From Chengkuizengella marina (lineage in GTDB: Bacteria; Bacillota; Bacilli; Paenibacillales; KCTC-33759): 64,000 bases of DNA. The position numbers and the translations under genes are program-made. The notes under the pieces are model-generated. The model was not told the origin of the DNA. It saw nothing but the letters and a program-made list of their open reading frames with translations, and made no database searches. The stretch is from the NCBI RefSeq assembly GCF_009910845.1, contig NZ_SIJB01000012.1, forward strand, positions 62,001-126,000. Direction: 5' to 3'. Shown piece by piece: positions 15,873 through 24,256 of this stretch. How positions within the stretch are numbered: the stretch's first letter is position 1; every line of letters begins with the position of its first letter.

Positions 15873-18281
15873 ATGAAAAAACGAGTATCGAAAGTATTTA
15901 TGAGTTTTATTGCCATGGTGTTATTGTTATCTACTTTTGGTATGGGAGCAACTGCTCAAACAGACAATACCTCACAAATCACGGTTAAGGAATTGCCTGT
16001 AGCTGAATTGTTTGGAGATATCGAACTATCTCCAAGCGGGCCGACGACAGTCATTGTAGAACTGGAAGCTGAGTCGATTGTAGAGGCAAAGCAAAAAGGA
16101 AAAAATCAATCGAAAGACAATTTAAAGGCTGAAAGACAAAAAGTGATAAATGCACTTGAACAAGCAGTGGAGCAGGCGGAAGTAAACCGCGAATATGACT
16201 ATGTCTTCTCTGGTTTTTCAGTAGAATTAGCTGGAACAGATATTATGAAACTTGCAACCATTCCTGGTGTTAAAGCAGTTTATCCAAATGTGAACTACAC
16301 AGCAGGAGAGATTTCAGTGGAAGAGCTTTCTGCTGAATTGTTTAGTCCAGAAATGGTCAAAAGTGCACCTTTCATAGGAGCTAATGATGCTTGGGAAGCT
16401 GGATTTACCGGTGAAGGAGTAACGGTCGCTGTCATCGATACAGGGGTTGATTACACTCATCCTGATTTAGTACATGCGTTTGGAGACTACAAAGGATGGG
16501 ACTTTGTAGATGATGACAATGACCCTCAAGAAGGTCCTACTCAATCTCACGGGACACATGTATCCGGTACGGTAGCTGCTAACGGAGTGATTAAAGGAGT
16601 GGCTCCGGATGCATCACTTCTAGGCTATCGTGTATTAGGACCAGATGGGGGAACAACAGAGGATGTGGTTGCTGGGATTGAGAGAGCGGTTCAAGATGGA
16701 GCAGACGTGATGAACTTATCTCTAGGTAACTCGTTGAATAACCCGGACTGGGCTACATCGATTGCTTTAGATTGGGCAATGGCGGAAGGAGTCGTAGCCG
16801 TTACATCTAATGGAAACTCAGGACCAGACAACTGGACTGTTGGATCTCCAGGAACTTCTCGTGAAGCCATCTCCGTTGGAGCAACGCAATTGCCGTTTGA
16901 TAATTATGATATTGATGTTACAACAACTGGTGGCGTAGAGTATGAAAGTGATAAGGTATTAGGCTATGAAAAAGTTGAAGATATAGAGGTATTAGACGGT
17001 AATGAATATGAGTTTGTGTTTGCTGGTTTAGGAAGCGCAGAAGAGTTTGCGGAAGTTGATGCAGAAGGAAAAATCGCTTTAATTAGCCGCGGAGCCTATG
17101 CCTTTGTAGACAAAGCCGCTAACGCTAAAGCTGCAGGTGCGGTTGGAGCCATTATTTTTAACCATTCGCCAGGTGAAATTCCTTTTGTTATTCCAGGTAT
17201 GGATGTACCAACAGTGAAAATCACTAATGCAGAAGGTCTAATAATGCTTGCAGAATTAGAGGCTGGAAACAACACGGTTACTTTAGATTTTGAATATGTA
17301 TCGACATCACCTGAAGTGGTTGCGGATTTCTCTTCTCGTGGCCCGGTAGCGCTTTCATGGATGATCAAGCCGGATGTTTCGGCTCCTGGTGTTGATATTG
17401 TAAGTACGTACCCTGGAAATAGTTATGCTTCCTCACAAGGAACAAGTATGGCTTCGCCACATGTAGCGGGTGCTGCAGCGTTATTATTACAGAAAAACCC
17501 TCATTGGGATACAGAAGATGTTAAAGCGGCGTTAATGAATACGGCTGAAAACCTTGTGGATCCAGCAAGTGGAGAAGATTTTGCTCACAATACCCAAGGC
17601 GCCGGTAGTATACGCGTGGTCGATGCATTAGATGCCATGACACTGGTTGCTCCTGGTAGTCATTCCTTTGGGAAATTTATAAAAGATAATGGGAAACTAG
17701 TAGAAAAACAATTCTTTGAAATTCAAAATCTTTCAGATGAAAGAAAAACATACAGCTTTGATGTAACAATGCATGGAAATCCAGACGGTATAAAAGTGAT
17801 GCTAAGTAATAACCTGAAAGTACAACCAGGTTCAACACAAGAAGTGAATTTTCATGTACAGGTAGATACCTCAAAATTAGCACCAGGGTACTATGAAGGA
17901 ACCATTGAAGTCAGTGATGGAGAACAAATTTTTGACCTTCCAACGATATTGTTTGTTGGGGAGCCAGATTACCCTCGTGTAACAGGTGCGTTCATGGAAA
18001 ATGCATCAGATGATATGTACAGCGCGGGCTCTTACTTGCCAGGTGGCGCTGAGGTGCTGCAGTATGACTTGTATGCATTCGATGCAAGTACTGGTACTAT
18101 TGGTGGATTCATCGATACGTTAGGAGCTTTTGAAAATGTACCAGCTCCACTTCATGAATTTTCATGGGACGGTACAGTACAAGGTGGCATCCCACTTCCT
18201 AACGGAGATTGGGTATTAGCGGTTTATGTAGAATCAAATGGTGTTACAGAATATAGTGCGTTCTTGGTAACAAAAGAATAA
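15873..18281 (+). CDS. Vpr-like secreted S8 serine protease with PA domain
   Basis: The protein is 802 aa. The order is a signal peptide (to about residue 28), an inhibitor I9 propeptide (about 50-145), a subtilisin domain with Asp189 (VIDTGVD), His226 (SHGTHVSGT) and Ser525 (GTSMASPHVAG), and a PA insert (about 350-470). A C-terminal beta region follows. Length and PA insert fit minor extracellular protease Vpr. It degrades extracellular proteins after autoprocessing. GC content looks higher than in the neighbouring genes, with many GGA/GCT codons. AGGGAG lies 12 nt and GAGG 1-2 nt before the ATG, so the ribosome site is not ideal. Confidence 0.9.
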   Translation: MKKRVSKVFMSFIAMVLLLSTFGMGATAQTDNTSQITVKELPVAELFGDIELSPSGPTTVIVELEAESIVEAKQKGKNQSKDNLKAERQKVINALEQAVEQAEVNREYDYVFSGFSVELAGTDIMKLATIPGVKAVYPNVNYTAGEISVEELSAELFSPEMVKSAPFIGANDAWEAGFTGEGVTVAVIDTGVDYTHPDLVHAFGDYKGWDFVDDDNDPQEGPTQSHGTHVSGTVAANGVIKGVAPDASLLGYRVLGPDGGTTEDVVAGIERAVQDGADVMNLSLGNSLNNPDWATSIALDWAMAEGVVAVTSNGNSGPDNWTVGSPGTSREAISVGATQLPFDNYDIDVTTTGGVEYESDKVLGYEKVEDIEVLDGNEYEFVFAGLGSAEEFAEVDAEGKIALISRGAYAFVDKAANAKAAGAVGAIIFNHSPGEIPFVIPGMDVPTVKITNAEGLIMLAELEAGNNTVTLDFEYVSTSPEVVADFSSRGPVALSWMIKPDVSAPGVDIVSTYPGNSYASSQGTSMASPHVAGAAALLLQKNPHWDTEDVKAALMNTAENLVDPASGEDFAHNTQGAGSIRVVDALDAMTLVAPGSHSFGKFIKDNGKLVEKQFFEIQNLSDERKTYSFDVTMHGNPDGIKVMLSNNLKVQPGSTQEVNFHVQVDTSKLAPGYYEGTIEVSDGEQIFDLPTILFVGEPDYPRVTGAFMENASDDMYSAGSYLPGGAEVLQYDLYAFDASTGTIGGFIDTLGAFENVPAPLHEFSWDGTVQGGIPLPNGDWVLAVYVESNGVTEYSAFLVTKE

Positions 18282-18305
18282 TCTAAGTTATTTTCACACA
18301 CTAGT

Positions 18306-18345
18306 GGGAGACAGGACAGAGAATTTGTCCCCGTCTCCCTTTTTT
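18306..18345 (+). terminator. Terminator of the protease gene
   Basis: The stem GGGAGAC-GGACA / TTGTCC-GTCTCCC is followed by T6. Confidence 0.85.
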
Positions 18346-18570
18346 ATTTGTTTTGTAAATGGGAAATCATTGAAATCGATTATTTAACTTAAATATTCAG
18401 AAAATAAACCAATGAAATAATACGATCCTTCAATAGGTTATCAATCAAATAATCCAAAAAAATACTGTGCTATTTTTATAAACAAAGCAGTGATACCTGC
18501 CGCAGTAGAATTTTTATAATCACTTATTGCTTTGCATATTGAAGTATCTTGAAAAGACCCAGGTAAAGCA

Positions 18571-18802
18571 ATGGGAAACATAGACACTCTTATTGCTCCA
18601 GGGATTGAAGAACAGAGAGAGCTTCTTCTAAAAATTTCAGAGGAAGCTTTTTCTTATGCTGAAAAAGTATTTTACCAAAGTTAGATGCTGCTTATGCTTA
18701 TGTGAGTTCAATACTAGGTGATTTAGGAATTGAATTTACAAAGATGAAATCAAAGCAACGATTGAAAAAGCAGTATTAGAGTATAATTTTAAAGCTAAGT
18801 AA
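18571..18802 (+). pseudogene. Decayed LL-H-type phage holin
   Basis: One frame encodes MGNIDTLIAPGIEEQRELLL and on to AEKVF before a stop. A second carries KLDAAYAYVSSILGDLGIEF and a third DEIKATIEKAVLEYNFKAK-stop. This is the C-terminal half of the holin LLH family, broken by two frameshifts and lacking its membrane anchor. It is a second lysis gene type in the region, different from the holin at 9756. The bases 18346-18570 show no other gene. Confidence 0.65.
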
Positions 18803-18808
18803 GTATAT

Positions 18809-18838
18809 ATCATCACTGACTAGGTAGTTGGTGGGGAT
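18809..18838 (+). terminator. Degenerate holin-type terminator
   Basis: ATCATCACTGACT / AGTTGGTGGGGAT, related to the hairpins after the other holin copies. Confidence 0.45.
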
Positions 18839-19307
18839 TATTGAGGAATAATTCTTGTTATTGCACAGGTTGAAAACACGTCTATAAAATCGGCAACTTG
18901 AGATTCACCTATAACAATGCCTTCCCCAACATCTAATATTCTAACTACAGGTAGACTTTCAAGAGTAATAGACTCAATTGTCACAATCTCACCTTTCATA
19001 GAATTTAGCAAGTTCGTCATTGGATCCTCACAACACGCACATTCACCAACACTTTTACGGATTTGTGGTAATTTATTTACTGGATTTACTGTACCACTAA
19101 TGCAAATCCTGGAAATATTACAAATTGGAATATTCCCCATATCAGTAAAAGCAATAAAATTTTCAACTCGATCAACTGTAACGAAAAATCTACAGATGAA
19201 AGATTACGAGTTCTGATGGCTAGGTTTGGTATTCCAATTAACTGCTCCAAAACACATTGCATCGGGCAAACACAACAATCACATATTGATTCATCAAAAA
19301 CACCCAT
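18838..19307 (-). pseudogene. Frameshifted cysteine-rich CDCCVCPMQC-family gene (copy C)
   Basis: From the ATG at 19307, MGVFDESICDCCVCPMQCV and LEQLIG are followed by a frame change near 19140-19200. The second frame gives MGNIPICNISRI, then KSVGECACCEDPMTN, ILDVGEGIVIG and STCAITRI-stop. The reunited protein would be about 155 aa. It is paralogous to 14779 and 23599. Promoter and ribosome site are preserved. Divergent from a decayed SOS cassette. Confidence 0.7.
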
Positions 19308-19331
19308 GAAATCACGTCCTTCATTTTTTAT

Positions 19332-19359
19332 TAATGTATGAGTTGAAAAGTTGATTTGA
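19332..19359 (-). promoter_or_regulatory. Mother-cell-type promoter of copy C
   Basis: TCA, 16 nt, CATACATTA on the minus strand. Confidence 0.55.
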
Positions 19360-19392
19360 CTGGACGTGTAACTATTCTCTAAAATTGTACTC

Positions 19393-19436
19393 TTGCGTAT
19401 CCTCTGTACCCCTTAAATAATAAGAACAAATATTCT
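19393..19436 (+). promoter_or_regulatory. Degenerate SOS promoter and LexA box (copy 3)
   Basis: TTGCGT is kept, the -10 is weakened to AAATAAT, and the dyad has one mismatch (AGAACAAATATTCT, 19423-19436). Confidence 0.6.
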
Positions 19437-19453
19437 AATAAGAGGTGAGTGAA

Positions 19454-19779
19454 ATGAAAGAAAATAAACTAACACCTGGTTCAAATATGATGTGGGAAGC
19501 AAGCAGAATAATACTACCTGAACATAAAGAACGCATAAATGATTATCAATATGAGCGAGACAGAAAAACTAAACCCAACTTGCAGAGGAAGAAGTTAATG
19601 TTATATCAGAGCAGTTATCAGATTCTATGTTAAGCAAATCACAAATCACAGTCGAGTTGTTAGAGCTTTTGGTCAGAATGCGTTTAAGACTGGAACAGTG
19701 ACTAAATTCAATACTCAATTAAAACAAATTAAATTAGAGATTGAGAATGAATATGAGTGATATTGTGGGGGTGTCCTGA
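19454..19779 (+). pseudogene. Frameshifted yolD-like gene (copy 3)
   Basis: The N-terminus KENKLTPGSNMMWEASRIIL is intact to about codon 42. A base loss in the stretch after AAACCCAACTTG then shifts the frame. The downstream part (GTVTKFNTQL and the VGVS-stop region) is still recognisable but carries further small losses. Not functional. Confidence 0.7.
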
Positions 19780-19853
19780 TGATTACTCACATGGAAAGAG
19801 AGGAATTACATATCTTGTATAATAGATTTTTTTATACTAAATGTAAGGTATAA
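19779..19853 (+). pseudogene. Winged-helix gene remnant (copy 3)
   Basis: The ATG overlaps the TGA of the yolD remnant, as in intact copies. MITHMEREELHILYN matches helix 1 and the frame then ends early. Confidence 0.45.
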
Positions 19854-19964
19854 GTATAGGTAGTAGGATAGAACACAATTTTGCTATGTTGGTAATTAAG
19901 TCCAATCGAATGGTTTTCTAGTCACATAGAATAACATAAATATATTTCGATTGGAGGTGAAAGA

Positions 19965-20450
19965 ATGACCTATTATTTTAATAGAACGTTCTGCGATTGT
20001 TGCGTCTGTCCGATGAAGAGTGTCTGTGAACAACTTATAGATTGTGAAGTAAACATATGTACCATCTCAGCTTTTCTTGGAGGAGTAAAAATATCGGATG
20101 TGGAGGACTTTAACGTAATTGGAACACTGGGGGGTACACCAATCTGTATTCCCATAAGTCGAATTACTGGTATTTTTGTTAGTCCCTCAAAAACAATTAA
20201 TCTAAAACCTATTAAAAAAGATGTTAAAGGAGAATGTGCTTGTATAGAAGAATCTGCCACTAATAAATTTGAAAAAGAAAAATCTGTTGAGGTAATATTT
20301 CCTTGTGAAGGTCAACGACGTTGTGAAGGCACTGTAAATCAGGTTGGGGAAGGTATCGTAATAGTATCTAGCCCTTCAGAACAATGTATTTTATCTACTT
20401 GTCAAGTTGATGCGGCATTTCTTTTTCAACAAGTATCAAATTCTAAGTGA
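19965..20450 (+). CDS. Cysteine-rich CDCCVCPM-family protein, divergent member
   Basis: The intact protein is 161 aa: N-terminal CDCCVCPMKSVCEQL, a middle hydrophobic beta-like region with VEDFNVIGTLGGTPICI, KGECACIEESATN in place of KGECACCEDP, VGEGIVIV, and a STC motif near the end. It is the only family member here on the plus strand and differs most in sequence. GATTGGAGGTGA precedes the ATG. The promoter/leader and first codons are copied at 26905. Function is unknown; a coat or exosporium component is inferred from Cys content and family promoters. Confidence 0.72.
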   Translation: MTYYFNRTFCDCCVCPMKSVCEQLIDCEVNICTISAFLGGVKISDVEDFNVIGTLGGTPICIPISRITGIFVSPSKTINLKPIKKDVKGECACIEESATNKFEKEKSVEVIFPCEGQRRCEGTVNQVGEGIVIVSSPSEQCILSTCQVDAAFLFQQVSNSK

Positions 20451-20587
20451 TTAGGATTCTCTATTAAAATGAGAAGAAACCGCTGACCTTAAAAAGTTGG
20501 AGGTTTTATAAAAATATAATATTTTACTAATCCCAAAAAAAGTCTATCATTTTGGGATTAGGCAAATAAAACTACAATTTTTATTAA

Positions 20588-20772
20588 TTTAGAACCAAAA
20601 TTATTACGTATACTGTATAACTTTTCTCATTCAAAACGTAGAATGACTACAAGAAAACAGTCCGTTCAGTATTAAACGGACTTGTTGTAGGTGGATATAT
20701 AGAATGTAAGACGGAAATACACAAAATATAAAGATTATATCTACTAGAGATTATGATTCGCCTTTTAGGTAA
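20588..20772 (+). pseudogene. Winged-helix gene remnant (copy 4)
   Basis: Bases align with the winged-helix gene, including TATTACGTATACTGTATAAC and AACAGTCCGTTCAGTATTAA. The segment coding helix 2 is deleted and single bases are lost later. No yolD part stands before it. The 20451-20587 stretch has a palindrome TAATCCCAAAA / TTTTGGGATTA (20528-20560) but no gene. Confidence 0.6.
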
Positions 20773-20805
20773 AAGGTTTCTGACATTAATCTAGCTTTAT
20801 TGGAG

Positions 20806-21264
20806 TTAGTTATCGTCAAGCAGCTCAATTTTTTCTAAATGGGCGAAATATTTTTTATCATTCCATTTCCACTTATATTCATAAGACACAAAATATTCAG
20901 TTTCTTGCATATCTTTTATATATACGTCTACTTTAACCCCATCATCTATTAAAATCTCATTTTGTAAATTTTCTGAAAGATTATTAATTTCTTCAGTAAA
21001 ACGCATTTTCTTAAGAATCTTTTTACGTACTTTTTTAGTTAGTTTTTCAGGATTTTTAACAGCTTTAACTCTACCATCATCATAAACTACTACCTCAGTT
21101 TTACCTACTTTAACTTTTTCCCTATTTTTTTCTTCATTTGCAAAAACATTAAATTGAGCTGTACTAATTAAAAAGACGAGTGATAGAACAACTAAGATAC
21201 TTTGTTTACAGATATTTAGAAAAATAAGAGTAGCTATTTTGAAATATTTTCTCCATATATACAT
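20806..21264 (-). CDS. Small exported protein of unknown function
   Basis: The 152-aa frame has a hydrophobic N-terminal segment (SILVVLSLVFLISTAQ, then NVFA as a likely cleavage site). A lysine/glutamate-rich mature region follows with KVGKTEVVVYDDGRVK and a C-terminal WKWNDKKY. The only ATG, at 21264, lies inside the upstream GNAT gene (59-nt overlap) and has no clear ribosome site; a non-canonical start further in is possible. I do not recognise the family. Location is probably outside the membrane. Confidence 0.55.
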   Translation of the reverse strand: MYIWRKYFKIATLIFLNICKQSILVVLSLVFLISTAQFNVFANEEKNREKVKVGKTEVVVYDDGRVKAVKNPEKLTKKVRKKILKKMRFTEEINNLSENLQNEILIDDGVKVDVYIKDMQETEYFVSYEYKWKWNDKKYFAHLEKIELLDDN

Positions 21265-22117
21265 TTTCTATTTTCTTTTCAAATCCAGTTTCGTTTAGTA
21301 AAGAAATTACACTTTGATTTGTATGAGATATATTCATGGCCATTCGCTTTAATTTTCGATCAAATGGAGAGAAACATTGAGATAATAAATATGCAACAAT
21401 GACTTGCTCATCATTTCGATTCTGTAATATTTCACATTGATAGAGTGTTGTTGAAACATGGGAACCGTTATCATTATAATTATGTTTATACAAGGCGTAC
21501 CCTATCTGTTTTCCTGATTTATCTAAAACAATCAACCCATCTCCTGACTTTACACTTTGCCACTGTGTTTGCCATGATAATCTATTTTTGTGAAATGCAA
21601 TATGCTGAATTTCGCTAGGGTTTATTTTTAAAATTTTATATTTTGAAAAATCCCTTTTGAATGGATTGGGTTGAAAAGATTCACTACTTTCATACATCAA
21701 CAGTTGATCGTTTATCTCATAACCCATCTTCTTATACAACTTGATTGCCTTTTCATTTTGCTTAATGGCTTCTAACGTAGCAACTTCCACTTTATTTTCT
21801 TTATAAATGGTAAATGTTTCTTCTATCATTCTTTTACCTATTCCTTTACCCCTAAATTCAGGTGCTACACCAGTCACTCCATTCCAAGCAATTTTCCTCC
21901 CATTGATTATTCGAATCCCACTACATACAAGTCCTATGGGTTCATCTTCTTTATATGCCAAAATCGATAAATCAGTGGATAATCCTTCTGATACAAATAC
22001 GTTTAAAAAAGATTCGATTGTCACTTGATTATCAAAATAGTCACTAGTATATCCTTTATTCCATGCAGTTACTGCATCTTGAAAAGAACAGTTTGATAAA
22101 CGCTTAATCGTAATCAT
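21206..22117 (-). CDS. GNAT-family N-acetyltransferase, two-lobed
   Basis: The protein is about 303 aa, twice the length of a single GNAT domain. The N-terminal half holds the acetyl-CoA loop VAPEFRGKGIGKRM and a following KLYKKMGY motif. The C-terminal half looks like a second, degenerate GNAT fold without the loop. The substrate is unknown. The ATG at 22117 is 8 nt from AGGGGGA; an ATG at 22123 is only 2 nt from it. The 3' end overlaps the next gene. Confidence 0.82.
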   Translation of the reverse strand: MITIKRLSNCSFQDAVTAWNKGYTSDYFDNQVTIESFLNVFVSEGLSTDLSILAYKEDEPIGLVCSGIRIINGRKIAWNGVTGVAPEFRGKGIGKRMIEETFTIYKENKVEVATLEAIKQNEKAIKLYKKMGYEINDQLLMYESSESFQPNPFKRDFSKYKILKINPSEIQHIAFHKNRLSWQTQWQSVKSGDGLIVLDKSGKQIGYALYKHNYNDNGSHVSTTLYQCEILQNRNDEQVIVAYLLSQCFSPFDRKLKRMAMNISHTNQSVISLLNETGFEKKIENVYMEKIFQNSYSYFSKYL

Positions 22118-22428
22118 CTTCATTTCCCCCTACTATTTACTCTAAGTTACTAATCATATATTTCAAGTAACTTTTAAATTTCCATTATTACTGATGAGAA
22201 TAGTTTTTTAAAAATCACCTTCAAGCTCTTTTTCGGCTACTCATACTTTAGAGTAGGTCAAACCGTAAACCACTTACAAAAAGATACAAGATTGAAAAGG
22301 TCCAGTGAAATCCTTGAGGATTTCAATCTCGTATCCATATTTTCAATCGCTTTATCACTCTTTCATAAATAAAGTCGATAATCTATTGAATTTCTAATCT
22401 CTTATGCCATACATATTCATTTATCAAT
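22118..22428. other. Intergenic region with a palindrome
   Basis: No coding signal is seen. A perfect stem GAAATCCT-TG-AGGATTTC lies at 22307-22324, flanked by ATTGAAAA/TTTCAAT repeats that allow alternative pairing. It may be a leftover terminator of a lost gene. Confidence 0.35.
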
Positions 22429-22557
22429 CTATTTAAATAATAAAATGACTAATAGAATAAAAAGTACTAATATTACCCCCATTGACATACCCCACGAAAA
22501 TTCTGGTGCGATTGGGTTAATTGTTCCTCCTGGAATATCTCCTATTGTCAATCCCAT
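22429..22557 (-). CDS. YjcZ-like membrane microprotein (42 aa)
   Basis: The protein starts MGLTIGDIPGGTINPIAPEF, continues as a polar glycine-rich head, and ends in one C-terminal transmembrane helix VILVLFILLVILLF. Position of the helix at the C-terminus differs from the 27-aa types. AGGAGGTGA lies before the ATG. The promoter -10 CATAATATA precedes it. The gene is intact and codes a probable spore membrane peptide. Confidence 0.7.
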   Translation of the reverse strand: MGLTIGDIPGGTINPIAPEFSWGMSMGVILVLFILLVILLFK

Positions 22558-22580
22558 GATTTATCACCTCCTATCTCTTA

Positions 22581-22608
22581 TATATTATGCTCAGGAATAT
22601 ATTTTGTG
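22581..22608 (-). promoter_or_regulatory. Mother-cell-type promoter for the 42-aa gene
   Basis: ACA/CAC, 15-16 nt, CATAATATA on the minus strand. Confidence 0.5.
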
Positions 22609-22757
22609 TGGACTAGTTACCTAGTGCAAGTACACATTTTTAAACTAGCTTTTGGATGATTTTTTCATAATAAGAACATATGTGTGGTATAAAGAAGATA
22701 TCAAACATAAGTTCAAAGAAATGAAACCATGGGTAAAGTAGAATCTATGTCCTAAAT

Positions 22758-22883
22758 TGGTTTCAAAAAGAGTTTGGTACCGAAGAGGCTTGTGCGGAAT
22801 ACTTAATGTACAAGCGTTGGAATGATGGATACAGATGCACAAAGTGTAATCATAATCAATACTTATTACATAAAAACTCGTAA
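22758..22883 (+). mobile_element. Fragment of an IS1595-family transposase
   Basis: The frame reads FQKEFGTEEACAEYLMYKRW, then DGYRCTKCNHNQY and stops. This is the N-terminal zinc-ribbon block of IS1595 transposases (a CxxC pair after a YLxxxRW motif). The rest of the element is missing and no terminal repeats were seen. Confidence 0.7.
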
Positions 22884-22884
22884 A

Positions 22885-22974
22885 AGAACAAATGTCCTAT
22901 ATGGGGTAAGTGAAATGAAAGAAAATAAACTAACACCTGGATTAATATGATGTGGGAAGCTAGTCGCATGATAC
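22885..22974 (+). pseudogene. LexA-box and yolD-like remnant (copy 4)
   Basis: A damaged dyad AGAACAAATGTCCT (22885-22898) precedes ATG 22915, which codes KENKLTPG before a base loss gives a stop. Bases for WEASRM follow in another frame. Directly fused to the transposase fragment. Confidence 0.6.
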
Positions 22975-23000
22975 AATCGTCCTTATTATCGTTGTATTAG

Positions 23001-23055
23001 TAGATTAGGATTAGGAGTTAAGTTTTTACCAGTTTTATCTCTAGCGGGTAGCAAC
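23001..23055 (+). pseudogene. Holin remnant (copy 3)
   Basis: About 50 bases match the holin around GLGAKLLPVFSLA. It is broken on both sides. Confidence 0.5.
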
Positions 23056-23056
23056 A

Positions 23057-23093
23057 GGCAAGTACTTCAAAACGGTTCAACTATTGCCATACA
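23057..23093. repeat. 37-bp perfect direct repeat, copy 2
   Basis: Identical to 11262-11298; the sequence diverges beyond both ends. Confidence 0.7.
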
Positions 23094-23199
23094 TTCTCCT
23101 TGTGCAAATGCCTCAGGGGACATTAACCTACCATAAGTCCTCAAGCCGTCTTAACAAATTCAAATCGGGTTCAGTTTCTGGTGCTCTAAAAGGGTTTCA

Positions 23200-23304
23200 C
23201 TATATCTCGAAACATCCACTTGCAGCAATTAAAATAATAACTAAAAGAATGAATAGTACTAGAATAATTCCTGCTCCAGTAGCAGAACCATTTTGTCCGC
23301 TCAT
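23200..23304 (-). pseudogene. YjcZ-like gene truncated by a frameshift
   Basis: The 34-codon frame MSGQNGSATGAGIILVLFIL continues to IAASGCFEI-stop. Compared with 10666, an extra T in the GRSRYG region shifts the frame, removing the tail. The helix core and AGGAGG site remain, so a short protein like the 27-aa types could still be made. Confidence 0.55.
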
Positions 23305-23397
23305 GTTAATCCCTCCTATGATGTAATATTTACTATGTTCAGAAATCTACTTTGACTGGACGGGTGTCTTAGCGTAAGTACACATTTTTCATAGTTT

Positions 23398-23427
23398 AAA
23401 ACCCCACTGTATAATAGTGAGGGTTTA
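23398..23427. terminator. Repeated palindrome near YjcZ-like promoter
   Basis: AAACCCCACT / AGTGAGGGTTT, as at 10997. A mother-cell-like -10 (CATAGTAAA, 23329-23337) lies before the gene at 23304. The bases 23440-23582 repeat the holin C-terminus and terminator seen at 11130-11224. Confidence 0.45.
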
Positions 23428-23598
23428 CATCATATTGAAAGTGAGTTAGCCAAGTCTTCTGTTTTTTCTGAAGTTAATTGGGGTTTGTTTTGGATATATT
23501 AAATTGCTGTTATCAGAAGTGTGAAGAATACAGTAGAGAAGTGAGTACAATCCCTCACTGCTCTATATATAAATGGACGATGGGTGATATTTATGTTC

Positions 23599-24108
23599 TC
23601 AAGAAGTTATTACTCTAGTTATTTTACATGTAGATACAGCAGATCGTACAGGGACTAACTCTCCAGTCATTGGATTTACAAGTGTTGTATCAAATAGGAC
23701 AATACCTTCCCCTACTGCAAATATTACACCTGGTAACGGTGCTATAAATACAGATGGATCAACCAAGGCTTCAATACTCACCGTTTGCCCTATCAACGTC
23801 TTGAGTAAGTTTGTAGTAGGATCTTCACAACAGCTACATTCCCCTTTTTTGTCCTTGTGTAGTGGTTTTAAATTAATAGGTGGGAAATTTTCAGAAGCAA
23901 CTGCTACAGCATTAACCTCACAAATGGCGTACATTCCTTCTGTTGTAAATGCAATGAAATCTTCTACCTTTTCTAATAATGGAGCTGATCCAACAGTAGA
24001 TGAACTAACTAGTGTAGCAAAGCCAACATCTAACCCCTCCAACTGTTTCAAGACACATTGCATAGGGCAAACACAACAGTCACAGACTGTTCTATCAAAA
24101 ACTCCCAT
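23599..24108 (-). CDS. Cysteine-rich CDCCVCPMQC-family protein (intact)
   Basis: The complete 169-aa member has N-terminal MGVFDRTVCDCCVCPMQCVL, a central VEDFIAFTTEGMYAICEV beta region, KKGECSCCEDPTTNLLKTL, a loop region, then VGEGIVLF and STCKITRV at the end. The block order shows the family's two Cys clusters and a repeated small beta fold. GGAAGTGA stands before the ATG. No signal peptide or membrane helix is present, so it is likely made in the mother cell and assembled onto the spore; this is inference. It is divergent from the intact SOS cassette at 24196. Confidence 0.78.
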   Translation of the reverse strand: MGVFDRTVCDCCVCPMQCVLKQLEGLDVGFATLVSSSTVGSAPLLEKVEDFIAFTTEGMYAICEVNAVAVASENFPPINLKPLHKDKKGECSCCEDPTTNLLKTLIGQTVSIEALVDPSVFIAPLPGVIFAVGEGIVLFDTTLVNPMTGELVPVRSAVSTCKITRVITS

Positions 24109-24195
24109 GAAATCACTTCCTTTTCATTTTTTATTAATTTATTCAATTCAAATGTGTTTTGATTGGACGTGTAACTATTTTTAAAATTTGTGCTC

Positions 24196-24240
24196 TTGCG
24201 TATTCTCTTGTACCTCTTATATAATAAGAACAAATGTTCT
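24196..24240 (+). promoter_or_regulatory. SOS promoter with LexA box (copy 5)
   Basis: TTGCGT, 18 nt, TATAAT (24220-24225), then AGAACAAATGTTCT (24227-24240), identical in layout to copy 1. Confidence 0.8.
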
Positions 24241-24256
24241 ATAAGGGGTGAATAAT

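Noticed and set aside
14779-19307. Programmed frameshifting in the cysteine-rich genes
   Set aside because: No slippery heptamer or shared shift site was seen, and the sister at 23599 is in a single frame, so simple decay is more likely.
22671-22690. A further LexA box (AGAACATATGTGTG)
   Set aside because: The second half-site is lost and no gene follows; at most a relic.
11262-23093. Attachment sites of an intact prophage
   Set aside because: No integrase, structural or packaging genes lie between the repeats; only lysis relics are present.
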